A stretch of 64,000 nt of DNA from Oscheius sp. JU75 (Eukaryota; Nematoda; Chromadorea; Rhabditida; Rhabditidae): NCBI GenBank assembly GCA_037178855.1, contig JASJZC010000005.1, forward strand, positions 7,006,001-7,070,000, in the 5' to 3' direction. This document shows positions 1 through 10,938 of the stretch, piece after piece. Made by a program: the position numbers and the translations under genes. Under the pieces are notes generated by a model. It was not told the DNA's origin. It did no database searches and saw only the letters and a program-made list of their open reading frames with translations. Position 1 is the stretch's first letter, and the number at the start of each line of letters is the position of its first letter.

Positions 1-194
1 TTGATCCATTATCCAAACAGAAGTCGATAAAACTGATTTATGACAGCAAAAGCACAAGAAAAGCCCGTAAATATTGGTATAAGATGATCACAAATGTCAA
101 TGTAAGTGAGAAAAGCTCGCGTGGGGGAAGCACCTATGTTTCTGTGGAATTATGGTATCAAACGAGGCAAAATTTGTGCGGCTAAGAGTAAAAA

Positions 195-3100
195 CTAGGA
201 ATTGTCATTTGCTACTTCTAAAACCTGGGAAAGCCAGGAGGGAACCCGTAGTTTGTTTCTAGTCAAAAAACGATGAAGGGCAAGGTTGTCCTTCTTGAAG
301 ATGCTGTCGAGTCGATGACGAAGGGAAGGGCTCATCTCTTCGTATGTTCTGCCCTTTCCCTTACCCAAACACTTTGTTTTTCCGTCCGCGAACTGAAAAC
401 GATTTTAAACGCTCGGAGTAACTACGAATGAAATGTATTTTTGTGAGCTAATCTTTGTTTTGATACAATCCAACGAACACCTATTGGAATGGAAGAAGCT
501 TACAGGTTTACAGCTGAAAAGTGGACGAGAGAAGAAGTAAAAGTATTTTAGAACTTTTGTATACACAAACGTCTGCGCGCTTTTCACACGGCTAAGGAAT
601 TCATGCCAATTCAAACAAATAATTTCTATCGCTTCCAGACATTCTTTTAGCCTTTTTCATTTTTCAACAAATTCTTATTGCTCCATGGCGCGTATTGAAG
701 ACCATCAACTCACCTGACAAAAAAATCCCTTGGACGGGCTAAACCGAATGTGTTTCTCGAAGTCGAACCCTGGCAGGCCTAGTTTATCAGCCAGCATTTT
801 GACCTGTTTGTATGGTTCCTTCTTCAATTTGTGTCCATCGACCAGATGGATCTGGGACATGGGGAACAACTCTGTCCATCTGTCCAGATGATGAGTATAT
901 CTCCCACCGGACAAGCACCTCTGTCTAACTTTGACCAAGGCTGTTGTGTTCCCATCCAAAATGGCTTCAAGACTACCAGCAGACAAGGCGGTTGTGTCGT
1001 TGTGAGCAAGCAGGTGCTAAGAAGAGATTTGGTACCGGATGAGAGTCGAAATACCTGATACCAAGAGTAGGCTCGGACAGCTGGATCGTAGAGAATCACG
1101 ACGATGTTGGCAGAAGGCAACAGAGCAGCTACTTGTTTCGCCGCATCAGTATTGTCGAAATATGTTGCACTCTTTTCAAAAACCACGTGAGACGCGTTGA
1201 AATTCGAAATGTACCTAGAAGAACATCTTTCAGAAGTTGAAGCACCCTAACCATTCGAGTCCCTTGGCATAATTTGTGGCTCCAAAGAACTGAAGTTCTT
1301 CGAAAGACCCAGCTATTGGCAGATTGGTTGAAACGTTTGGATGCAAGGAAAGAAATGAACCCAGAGCTGTTGAACCTGTCTTCTGTGGTCCGACAATCAG
1401 CAGGTTTGGAAGAGTCATGTTGGTGCAGTTCAAGGGAGGAGGAAGAATTGCTCGATGACGAGGATCATCACAAGGATTCTGAACGAACTTTCGATTGTGA
1501 ATAGATTGAACTTACACTCCAAACAGGTGTTTTTTCACTGGGAAACATAGAAAAATACTCTCTCGCTGAAGTTATCGGATCCTGCCATTTCAACTTCAGA
1601 TTCGTCCAACAGTTAACAAAGTTGACGATGCTCTCGAAGGTGAAAATACCCAGACGGTCATGGGCATAGTTCTGTTGGTGTGTCATAAAGATCGAGATCT
1701 GGAAAATTAAAGGGTTTTCAGAATATGAAGGTGAGTACCGGATTGAGAAGGATGGTGGAGAAGAGTTCGCCTCCGTGAATCAGAGACAAGAGCTTATTGG
1801 ATCCTTCTGGGTAGCTTTCGAAGAACTGGGTGTGAGTGTAGAGACCACAGGTTTGACGGGGAAGGACCTACAAACAGCTGGTAGGTGGAATTGGGCCTTT
1901 TGTACTTTTGACTACAACTTTTCGAACACGTTGGAAACCACTTTGTCTTATGAGAAACGTGTTCAAGTTCGGAGTATCAAAGCAAACTGATTTTAAAGTA
2001 CTCACAGAGATGTTCCGATAGACAAATCCTCTTCTACTCGTGGCCGGTTTGAAGTGGGGATATTCTTCAGTAGCGGTCACTTCAACTCCCCACACCTAAA
2101 ACCATCCTGTTCTTTCCACTCTCTACGCTCACCTTCAACCAAGCCGAGAAAAGCTCCTCGTGCACCGGATATACACCATCGTGTTGTGGAGCAATAGCAT
2201 AACGATACGGAACTGGTAGTCGAAGATTCTGGGCGAAGAGCTTGTTCTGAGCCATGGTTGCCTCTAAGTAGGTTCCGTTGTGTTCGTGAGCGTGATTGTG
2301 TCGCCACATATGAGGGAACCAGACAAAGTTTGAAGCCAGTTCTGAGCTCTGAATTTTAAAAAAAAGTAGAGGAACTTACCAACAAGGAGCTCGTCGCCGC
2401 GATCTTCCAAATCGTCTCCATTTCTGAAGTAACTTCCAGAGAAGCCAAGAGTGTAAGTGAAGTCCTTCACCTCTTTTCTCAACCTGTTCTGGCTAGCCAA
2501 GAGAGCACTAAACATGATTTAGATTTGAGTAAGGTTTAAACTCACTGTACATCCTCCTCGACCATCCTCGTCCCCCGTGCTCCTACAAAAACATCGTCAA
2601 TGTCCACCTGGATCACTCTGTTCAGTGGCCACCCGATTTGCCCCGAGGAGAAAAAGGTTAGGGAGTCCACGAAGGCCATCTAAGGGTTTAAATTTGCATT
2701 AAAAAAAAGCGTGTATACCTTGACAACCCAATCGGAAACATTATACCCGAAGAGAACTCTTCTTACACTGTCCACTTGACCAGAGTCGTAGATAGCTGCA
2801 CTTCGAGTGATCCCCTCTGCCTCTGCTGACAGAATCTATAAGATTTTAAGAACTAAATCAGTAAAAATAATACTCACACTATGTTGCCCTAGAGCATCTT
2901 CGAACAGAACCCATTCATTCAACTGGAGATAGTCCAAACGGGCACCAACCTTGCCAATTCGATGAATCGCAGAGACGTCCAGCATCAGAGAATTGATCTG
3001 AAGTAGGGGTTTCTCAAGAGAAAAGAGAAAAGAGTCACCGTCTGATTCTGCCAAATGTAGATACCACTGCCTTTGATCTTGGCCCTGTTGTAGGAGACGT

Positions 3101-3596
3101 TTGCTCGTGTTGTCAGAAACGAAATTAGAGGGACCTTGTAATCTCGACAGTACTTATCAAGCAGTTGTCGGTTCCATTTGGGTAGGTTGAGATACTTGTA
3201 GTAGTTTTCCACGATAACAATCGAGTACCGTCCATGGGTAACAGTCGTGAGCATTGGCAAGTTTTTCGACAAGACTTCAGTTTTGTACGGGTACTTGAGA
3301 GCATTGAGGACATGAAGAAGGAGTTTTCCATGTCGGGAATAGGCACTTTCCAGCAGTAGCAAAATCCTGCCCTCGGTAATGTTCGATGGTGGTATGCCTG
3401 GAGGTACTGGTACTCCGTTTTGAGATTCAGATTGATTGAAGGGACACTTGTACACGGGGAGATTGGCCGGAAGAGGTCGTGGAGAGACATATTCGGTAAA
3501 GGAAAAGGTGTAGACCGTATAGATGAGGGAGACAGCACAGAAGATAATAAGCAGACGAAGGACCTTCCAGTACCTTCGATTAAGGTACGGAAGCAT
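195..3596 (-). CDS. hst-1: Heparan sulfate N-deacetylase/N-sulfotransferase (multi-exon)
   Basis: Golgi type II enzyme that removes acetyl groups from GlcNAc in heparan sulfate and N-sulfates the freed amine using PAPS. The start at 3596 gives a short cytoplasmic tail and one membrane anchor (about residues 12-30), then a lumenal stem with N-glycosylation sites. Successive minus-strand exons follow the NDST family order: deacetylase region with VDIDDVFVG (near 2600), [16 protein letters not shown] (near 2300) and [15 protein letters not shown] (near 2060), then the sulfotransferase domain with the PAPS loop [14 protein letters not shown] (near 1400) and the C-terminal [14 protein letters not shown] motif (exon about 392-195). 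Introns are short with good GT/AG ends; the last one runs from about 714 to 393. The stop is TAG at 195-197. I found no lesion. The family assignment is secure; the symbol follows the single C. elegans NDST gene. Confidence 0.93.
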
Positions 3597-4318
3597 GAAA
3601 TTTGGTGGAGAGAGTCTTCGTCAGCATGCAGAACAGCTCATAAAATATCTGGAAAAGCAAATATACGAACTATACTTGAGTTTGAGCAGAGTCAGGGAAT
3701 GAGAACAAAAATCGATAACGCAATTGTGCTCTGGTAGGAAAAACAACTGTGTCGAGTACGTTTTGGAAACGAGTTGGGGAAAAAGTTAGTAAAAGTAGGG
3801 TTTCGAAGGCAGTCTAAAAATTATTGGTCGTGTGAGTGTGGGTAGCGTCGAGGCATTTGCGCCGTCCTGACGAACATTTGCGTATTCGCCACAAGGCCTA
3901 TCAGTTGGGGATTTTACTCGATAACAGAAGAGCTCTGGAGAAAGTGTCTTGTTATTCTCTTCTGAAGCTATTACAACTTTATAGACTCGAGAATTCAGAG
4001 GAAACAGGGAAAATAAGATAGCTCAATAGATAAGCAGAGGGAGAAGAATGGCAAATGTAATATACCAGGGCATTTTAGTTTGTATAGAGGACAAGAAAGA
4101 GACATGACAAGAAGAAATACTGTAAAGCTGAGTTAGAGGCCTCCGCAATATCATCAAAGTTTCCTATCCTATCAATCTAACAAGACAATTTCAAATGATA
4201 AAGTACGCAAGTCTGCGTCTAACACAGTAAACAAGACAGTATCTGACCAATCTGTGGCATTCCTTGCTTGTTTCTCCTTTTGGTATCTCATTAGAAATTG
4301 TTTTCAGCCAAGGACAAA
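3597..4318. other. Divergent intergenic region between hst-1 and the first F-box-like gene
   Basis: About 720 bases between two divergently transcribed genes. The short ORFs here show no domain and no splice-site support. It must contain both promoters, but I recognise no motif. A tttcag site at about 4301-4307 lies 12 bases before the next start codon and could be a trans-splice acceptor. Confidence 0.5.
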
Positions 4319-5561
4319 ATGGATGAGGGATCTGGAGGTGCCTACATCAGTTTGTTCTCGATTTCTTTGAAGGATGCTCTGTCTGTACTTCGAAAGGTTT
4401 TTTGATGTCTCTTCTGATAATACGTCTCTTTTAGATGAAACTCAAAGAGTTGTGTCGCATGCGAAGAAGCAGTAAGCAGCTCGACCAGTTTGTTGCGAGA
4501 CATTCAGAGAAGATCCGAGCTTGGATTGATTGCAATCTCATAATCGATTCTCATGCTGCTCAAGTGAGTAAATTTATGCTAAAAAGTTAACCGACATTTT
4601 TAGTGCACCAATGTTTGCCATGTGATAACAACAATGAAACCAACTGCCGTATTCATCCCTATCTTGGATCCAATCAAACAGCTACAATGTGCTCGTTTCG
4701 TGTCAATGCAATTGGTAAAACGCCTCACAAACACTTTGAACTTGACTTTGATTAAGAGACTCAAAACTTGGTCTATAGCTCGACTCGATCAAATTCTTCG
4801 TCCACTTCAGTTCACCATAAGCTTCTACCTTTTGAGACTTTCTTGTGCACTTGCAGAAGACTATCCAGCACTAGAGGCACTTCAAGTCGTGAACTCGATC
4901 GGATACCGTTTTGATAAAATTTTTGTCGGAATAGCGGAGGACAACTTTATCAGTTCTGTTCCCGAGGTAGGGAAAACTTTCGCTTTTTTTAAAAATCTAA
5001 TTCACGTTCAGTTCTGCAAAAATCTTTGCATTATGACGTGTGCGATGACCAACTTCCATGAGCTGAAGCGCTTCGAAATTGTCTTTCTCGGGTTGGGTCC
5101 AAACCAAAAGGCGAATAGACAGTTTGTCTGTTTTCTTCAAGTGAGTCCATTAGTTTTCTCTTCATCGTTTCTATTTGCAGAACATATTGACCGAGGGTGG
5201 CGGCTCCTTAGTCGGACTCTATATTCGAGACAAGGACGATCCAAGGAAATTGGATTTTCTGGAAAATGTAGAGCTCCAAGAGGTCGTCCAATGGGATGAA
5301 CGACCATCTTCTCCCACAGTCTACCTTGCAAGGATAACCAAAACGGATCAGGTAGCTGTGATCTTCTTGTACAGAGGGTACCAAATCTATTTCGTCCCGA
5401 ACAAACTGGAGGCAATCATCCTAGCTATCTTCACTTGCCCTTTAGCCCCTCTCCAGAAAGTTCCCTTAGACTTGTCCTCACTTTACGAACAGCTCCTCTC
5501 CCTCGATACAGTGGCCTACGGCACACTAATTTCAAATTTTATCAAGCACTACAATTCATAG
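4319..5561 (+). CDS. F-box-like protein, family copy 1
   Basis: Predicted about 340-355 residues. The N-terminal 60 residues resemble a divergent F-box: ISLKDALSVLRK, then MKLKELCRMRRSSKQLDQF, with phase-0 intron 1 (4397-4434, 38 bp) between the two halves. Other introns lie near 4565-4604, 4967-5012 and 5140-5181; a further one near 4717-4757 is possible, but that stretch is also open. The middle holds a QLQC motif and a variable Leu-rich part. The C-terminus has the family signature YFVPNKLEAI and KVPLDLSSLYEQL, ending FIKHYNS. A ttttcag 12 bases before the ATG fits a trans-splice acceptor and supports this start. By analogy with nematode F-box proteins it may be an SCF substrate adaptor; that is inference. 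Copies 2 and 3 lie downstream in the same orientation. Confidence 0.75.
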
Positions 5562-5711
5562 ACTTGATTCTCCGGATTTCTTATAAACTGTTTCTTTTAC
5601 ATCTTCCTGGACTTTATACTGTCTGAGCAGATGTTTTACTAAATGTTTCAATTTCTTAAAACATACAATTAAGATTTGGAAAGATTGCACTCTATGTAAG
5701 GTCTCCACCAA

Positions 5712-6940
5712 ATGATTCCGCTTCCCGAACTTCCTCGAAAAGATCGACTGTCGGTCATTCGAAAGGTACACACTCTTTCGGTGTTTTTAACTCTATTAAA
5801 GATGAAATTCGTCGAGTTGTGCAAGACAAGACGGACGTGCAAATTTATCAACAGCTTTGTAGAAGAGAACAGCGACAGGATACGAGCTGAAATCGGGCTG
5901 CGTTTGTCGGTACGACCTGATCAGAAGCAAGAGTTACTGGTGACCTGATCCTTCTTTTTGACTCTTTTTGTCTTTCAGGTAGTCCAAATCCATTTTCCCC
6001 GTAAAGAAGACGAGGAAGGAGCCAGAGTTCATATCTGTAGCAATCCACTAAAGCAACTACAGTGTGCCTCACTTCACCAGTTTGAAATTGTTGGGTCATT
6101 TATCTTCCGTTCGAGCTTTTCATTTTGAGGAGGCTTCATTCAGCACATCCGATTCTCTAGCCGCGTTGTTGCGAAAACTGGAAATATGCTGCTACAAGTT
6201 CCAGCTGTGGGCATATAACTATGATCCAATAGATGTTCTGAAATTATTGAAAACTACCAGGATCAAGTACAAAAGGATAAAAGTGCTTAGCTGCAAGGCA
6301 GACTTTCTTCGACATGTCCCCAGTGTAGGTGAAAAACCAGACTCCTTTGACAGTGGAAGTATTTCAGTTCTGCGAGCGATTCTCAGCACACATTCTGGAA
6401 GATTTGGTTCCCGATTTCGACTGCTTCACCAATTTTTCCGAGGTCCATATTGGGAGGTATTCCGGATTTCTGAACAAGGATCAGAAATTTGTGAGGTTCA
6501 TGCAAGTATGTTGGGGCAATGCGGAATCAGTTATACTGATTTAGCGTCTGCTGCTCGAAGGAAGTCCCCGCCTCAAGAGGTTGAACATTATGAACAGAAG
6601 CCAAATACCCGGACTGGATTGTTTCAAAGTCGCCTCGACCCTGATTCAGGACCCCGCAATTGTCAAGGACAACTTCCAAGAAGCCATCTTCTTGGTGGAG
6701 ATCAATCCAGAAGAGGCTGTTGTGGCTTTGACCATGGGGCGTTATCACTTCTTTTTCATTCCAAACAGATTAGACGAAATTCTGATCACAGTTTTCTACA
6801 CAATCCCATTTTTCACGTTTCACACATTGTATAAGGTTCCACTGGACCTGTCCTCATGTTACGAATTTCTTTCCTTTCAAAACCCCCAAGACTATTGTCG
6901 TACGATCTCTGATTTCTTTGTCCAGTGCACAAAAAGGTGA
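5712..6940 (+). CDS. F-box-like protein, family copy 2
   Basis: Predicted about 340 residues. It begins MIPLPELPRKDRLSVIRK, the most F-box-like N-terminus of the array, then phase-0 intron 1 (5766-5801, 36 bp) and MKFVELCKTRRTCKFINSF. Later introns near 5940-5979, 6090-6127, 6328-6370 and 6506-6545 restore one frame that otherwise hits stops. The intron near 6090 must start at gttggg and end at ttttgag, both weak sites. The body contains PLKQLQCASLHQFEI, matching QLQCARF in copy 1 and ELQCAKF in copy 3. The C-terminal signature is HFFFIPNRLDEILI followed by KVPLDLSSCYEFL and TISDFF. It starts 150 bases after copy 1, so tandem duplication is the simplest origin. Confidence 0.77.
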
Positions 6941-7137
6941 ATCCTTTAAAATATAGCTTAAAAGATTCAATAAACATTTATTTGTCACTGATAGGGAGGG
7001 AGAGATAGAAATTGCTCTACAGTTTAGAGGTAGGAATGAGAAAAGTACCACAAAAACATGATTGAAAATAAAACACTGCTCTTGTCATCCTCGATATTTG
7101 ACCAATGATCATGTTTCATCTTTTCTAGGCCTGGCTT

Positions 7138-8095
7138 TCATTCTTCTGAATGACTCTTAGTAATCTCCGAAGACAGAAGGGTACTCTGAGGAAGGTCTGG
7201 TTTCCAGCTCATTGGCCAAATAAGATCTAGCGGTGTTTTGTTGAGAAGAAACCCGTATTTGCTCCATAAACGACTCGATGTTTTCTCATCGAAGAACGAA
7301 CAGAAAATTGATGCTAGTTTGTCTGAAATAGTGCGAAGTGGCAATCATCAAACACAAAGAATGCTTCATCACCGTTCAGATGAAGCAGAAAGTATTGATG
7401 GAAAGCTGTTTCTTTCGGGTAGACAAAATTCAGTAGGAGGGTCTTTTTCCCCCACTGATAGGCCGCTTCTCTTCTCAAACTTTCGACGCCGATTAACAGT
7501 TTCATCTCGATTATTCGCATCAAACTTAATGTTTTCAAAATTTAGAACACAGAGTAATTGATGATCGTGTCTCCACAGACAGATTGTTTTGCTATTCTGA
7601 AAGTTAACTGTTGAGAAAAAGTCGGACACCCTGACAAGGAGAGCAATCTAGTGGCGAGAAAACCCATGAGTGAATAATACTATTCCTGACCACTGAATCT
7701 CAAAGTAGTCACCGCAGGAAGACTCTCTAGGAGCTCTGAGGAAAAGTCGACAGCCGAGAACTTCTTGGAATCACAGGAACTATTCCGAAAGTATTGAGAA
7801 GGTCGAAGTCTGGTGGAGGCCAGTTTCAGACTGGACCGGTGAACAGACGTGGGCACCACCTTAAAACATCGGTTAGATTGAAGAATAAATTCGACCAAAC
7901 CTCTAAAGTGACACTATCAAAAACCATGCCGACTAAATCTACCTTCAATACAAATCTATTGGCAGGAGATACGAAGTAGGTCTGTAACAAAAACAAAGAG
8001 TTCTCAGAATTAACTGCGCGTACCGGGACTTTGAACCTGTCGAGAGTGATCATTAGCATCTTGCTTACTTGGTTTACTCGAGGAGCATAAAGCAT
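7138..8095 (-). pseudogene. F-box-like family copy 4, shortened and possibly broken
   Basis: Minus-strand relative of the flanking copies. From the ATG at 8095, exons joined at GT/AG sites give RFKVP, then TYFVSPANRFVLKVDLVGM, then VVPTSVHRSSLKLAS and the ELLESLPAVTTLRFS stretch. A later segment (about 7470-7350) has FHQYFLLHLNGDEAFFVFDD, matching the pre-terminal strand of copies 1-3, and the end has KTPLDLIWPMS, matching KVPLDLSS. Between these two segments the frame changes near 7330 with no clear intron. The F-box half seen in copies 1-3 is absent: the first exon is very short and sits just after a ttctag acceptor. So it is a truncated paralog, an unusual gene or a pseudogene; I lean to the last. 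Confidence 0.5.
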
Positions 8096-8327
8096 TGTAA
8101 TCTAGAAATTCAAAGATTACATAGAATGAAAACAGGAAACTCAAAAGCGGCAAGTTTACAGGCCAGAGGCGCAGATAGTCACTTCGACAAGCTTTATCAT
8201 GTTAGGTAAATGAATATCGAGGCAAAAAGTAAGAAAAGGGTATGATGTCACAAGAGTGGATGACAGATTGAGTGAGACCGATTGTGAGTAGTTTAATAGT
8301 GAGCAAAAGAGGCGCGAAAACTAATCT

Positions 8328-9090
8328 ATGCGAGAGATGTTAAGGACTTTCAAACACTCTGACCAAGACTTAACGAACTTTCTTCAGGTACTTGTAGTTT
8401 CATTCACGTTTCATTTCTGTTCTGATAGACTTTACTTTCAACCGATCCTGGTAAAAATCTTTCTCTTTATTGGAACTGCACCGACCGCATCGACATGCCC
8501 GAACCTAAGATGTTGCTAACGTCATCGTAACCAGGGACTACGGTTTCTGGCAGAGCCTTCCTCGAGATTGACTGCAACAACGCCATTTTTTCCATTTTCA
8601 TCAGTAGTTTCCAAGTGCCAGATTCAAAGTTTGCTTTGACTTTTTATCTTACATTATCTCTTTACTCTGTTGGTACACCACTTTTCTATAAATGCTGTTC
8701 ATGCTGTTGGTTTGCAAATGCTGGTGTGTTCAGATAGGCTGGATTCTGCAACAGACACCTTTCGCAACAGATAAGGCTCAGAAGAGTTCTGCAATGTCAT
8801 CTTGGCCAACTGCCCCTCTAGAATGATTCCTTTGTTTGGCCTATCCGGAAGAAATAGGCTGAGTGTCGTTCGCAGGGCTACGTGAAACTACCACTGAAAT
8901 CCATTAATCACTGAACACTGTTGCCAATTGCTCTGAGTTTAGGCTACTTTGACCATTCTTTGCCGCTTCCGTCAGATCTGTACACATCTGTCGAAGAGAA
9001 TAGGACAAAAATACTGACTAATGCCGTACGGAACCTTGCAATTTTAATTACTGGGTACTCGAAGGAAGACGTGGTAAGCACGTCTGACTG
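8328..9090 (+). pseudogene. Probable relic of a further F-box-like family copy
   Basis: The ORF at 8328 begins MREMLRTFKHSDQDLTNFLQ, which parallels MKLKELCRMRRSSKQLDQF of copy 1. About 650 bases later (8960-9073) a frame reads LPLPSDLYTSVEENRTKIL, in the place and style of the family C-terminus (VPLDLSSLYEQL). No continuous spliced frame joins them. The first half of the F-box is missing. The similarity is weak and was judged by eye. Confidence 0.3.
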
Positions 9091-9596
9091 TTATTGACAC
9101 ACATGTCTTAGATTTTCCAAACTGGTCGTGGCAGGAAGTTTTACAGCAGAAAACGAGAAAGGTTCACCAAACGAGAAAATACTGCTAGGGAGCTTCACTC
9201 AAGGAGATCAGAGCACATAAATCTACTTGGGAACTGCTTGAAGATGCCTCCTTCATGAGTTTTGTAATTTGAAGACGGACAGGAAGTTTCAGGTTTGCAA
9301 GAATTTTGACATAGAGAACTTGACCAGTCCTATTTACGACTTTAACATTGAATACGATCGAGACCTGTAGAATTGGACACATCATTGGGCTGACCTTTGT
9401 TCGCTCTGAACCGTTTCTTGAATAGCTACAGGTAAGCGACAGTTCTGCTCTGGGTATCCTTAGTATGGATAAACATTTTAAAATAGTTTCCTCTTAGCTT
9501 TCGGTGTACGCAATTGCGGTCTAGACACAACAAGAACAGCTGTTGGTCAGTTCTCATGACCTTGCGTTCAATCCCTTTTCCTGAAAACATTACCTG

Positions 9597-10938
9597 ATGT
9601 TCTCGCTTTTCTTGATTCCCACGAAAGATCGATTATCTGTTCTCAATAAGGTACATCTTTACCTATCCGAATCTCAGTCTTTTTAGCTCGACATAGTCCA
9701 GCTTTCGAGACTGAGAAGAACATGTAAAGGAGCTGACAGTTTCGTTAATGGACATCGTGAAAGTATTGGTGCAAAATGTGATCAGGAACTCTGGATCATG
9801 ATCGATTTCTGGGGGAGAAGAGGCTTCTACGGGATGGATTTGCCCGAGACAAGTGTGGAACGGAATGACATGGTGGCATTCAAAGAGAATCTGGTGAGTT
9901 AATTTTTAATACTTGTTGCCAAGGAGCTAGTTTAGATCTTCCGAACGGACAGGGCTCTTCATGGATACCATCCAAAGCGATATCACGTCTGTGAGGACCC
10001 GACTCGCGAATTGCAGTGTGCCAAGTTCAAGGAGATTGTGGTGGTGAGTGGGGTCCTTTCGTCTTCGATGCAACGCTCAGAACCTCACAACCACTGAATG
10101 GGACATTGCCATGGACGGACTGCCTCTCGGGATGAAGCTGCATTGTAGAAGCTTGAGACTGAACTGTTCACACGCGACTAAAAACCTGTGGATACTTCTC
10201 AAACCACAAATTGCTTCTTGCGAGGCAGTTTCTATCTTTCTCAGTGACCTGCAAACACTCCTGTCCATTCCGAAGGTACTCATTTTTATTACTTGCTCAC
10301 TAGTGAATTTCAGTTGTGTTCCAATGTCGAAGTTTTGCATATGATCGATGACATCCCCGATCTTCGGGTATTAAACAGGTTCCAATCAGCCTACATCCGA
10401 TACAACGGAGCCAATAGCGAGAACACAAACTTTGAGATTCAGAAAAATTTTCTACATTATCTCAAGGTACTTTGTGGTCTTTCTCGAATGAATCTAGTTC
10501 CAGAGTCTTCCAATAACTGGGACTGGACGTCTTGAAAGTCTAAGACTGTTCACAGCTTGTTCATCCGTTGACGAGCAACTTCCGAACGGCTTGGCAACAA
10601 AACTTTATTCAAATAGGAATGTGTTTGACAGCTTCAATATCTATTTCCTCGAAATCGATAGAGAGCAATCTGCTCTGATTCATGTTTCTCACCGCTACCG
10701 TCACTTGAGAGTCATTCTATCTGGGTTAGACAACCTCATTCTTGAGACGTTCAATGCGGAAAAGAACTTAATATCCGAACCCTTTACTGATTTTGTTCTA
10801 ACTAGAGTGCCCTATGATTTCTCTTGTTTGTATGAGCAGCTTCGGTGCTCAGATCCCTGTGGATATTTTGTTGTTTTAGCTGGCTCAGTTGAGGAAACTC
10901 TTGAGCGTTATGCCACACGCCCTCTTCAATTATTTTGA
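9597..10938 (+). CDS. F-box-like protein, family copy 3
   Basis: About 380 residues, intact. Start MFSLFLIPTKDRLSVLNK, phase-0 intron 1 at 9651-9686 (36 bp), then LDIVQLSRLRRTCKGADSF: the same F-box-like block and the same intron position as copies 1 and 2. Further introns near 9896-9936, 10043-10076, 10276-10313 and 10467-10503 all have GT/AG ends and keep one frame. The body has RELQCAKFKEIV. The C-terminus has RVPYDFSCLYEQLRCSDP, then a longer tail than the other copies ending ATRPLQLF. It lies downstream of the relic at 8.3-9.1 kb. A role in SCF ubiquitin ligases is possible from the F-box resemblance but unproven. Confidence 0.78.

Noticed and set aside
831-1058. Plus-strand ORF over the NDST sulfotransferase exon
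   Set aside because: Antisense shadow of a conserved minus-strand exon; no independent domain.
3125-3538. Minus-strand ORF of 137 residues in the NDST first exon
   Set aside because: Out-of-frame shadow of the exon that carries the membrane anchor and stem.
6064-6834. 256-residue plus ORF over F-box-like copy 2
   Set aside because: It reads through introns in part out of frame; the spliced model matches copies 1 and 3 far better.
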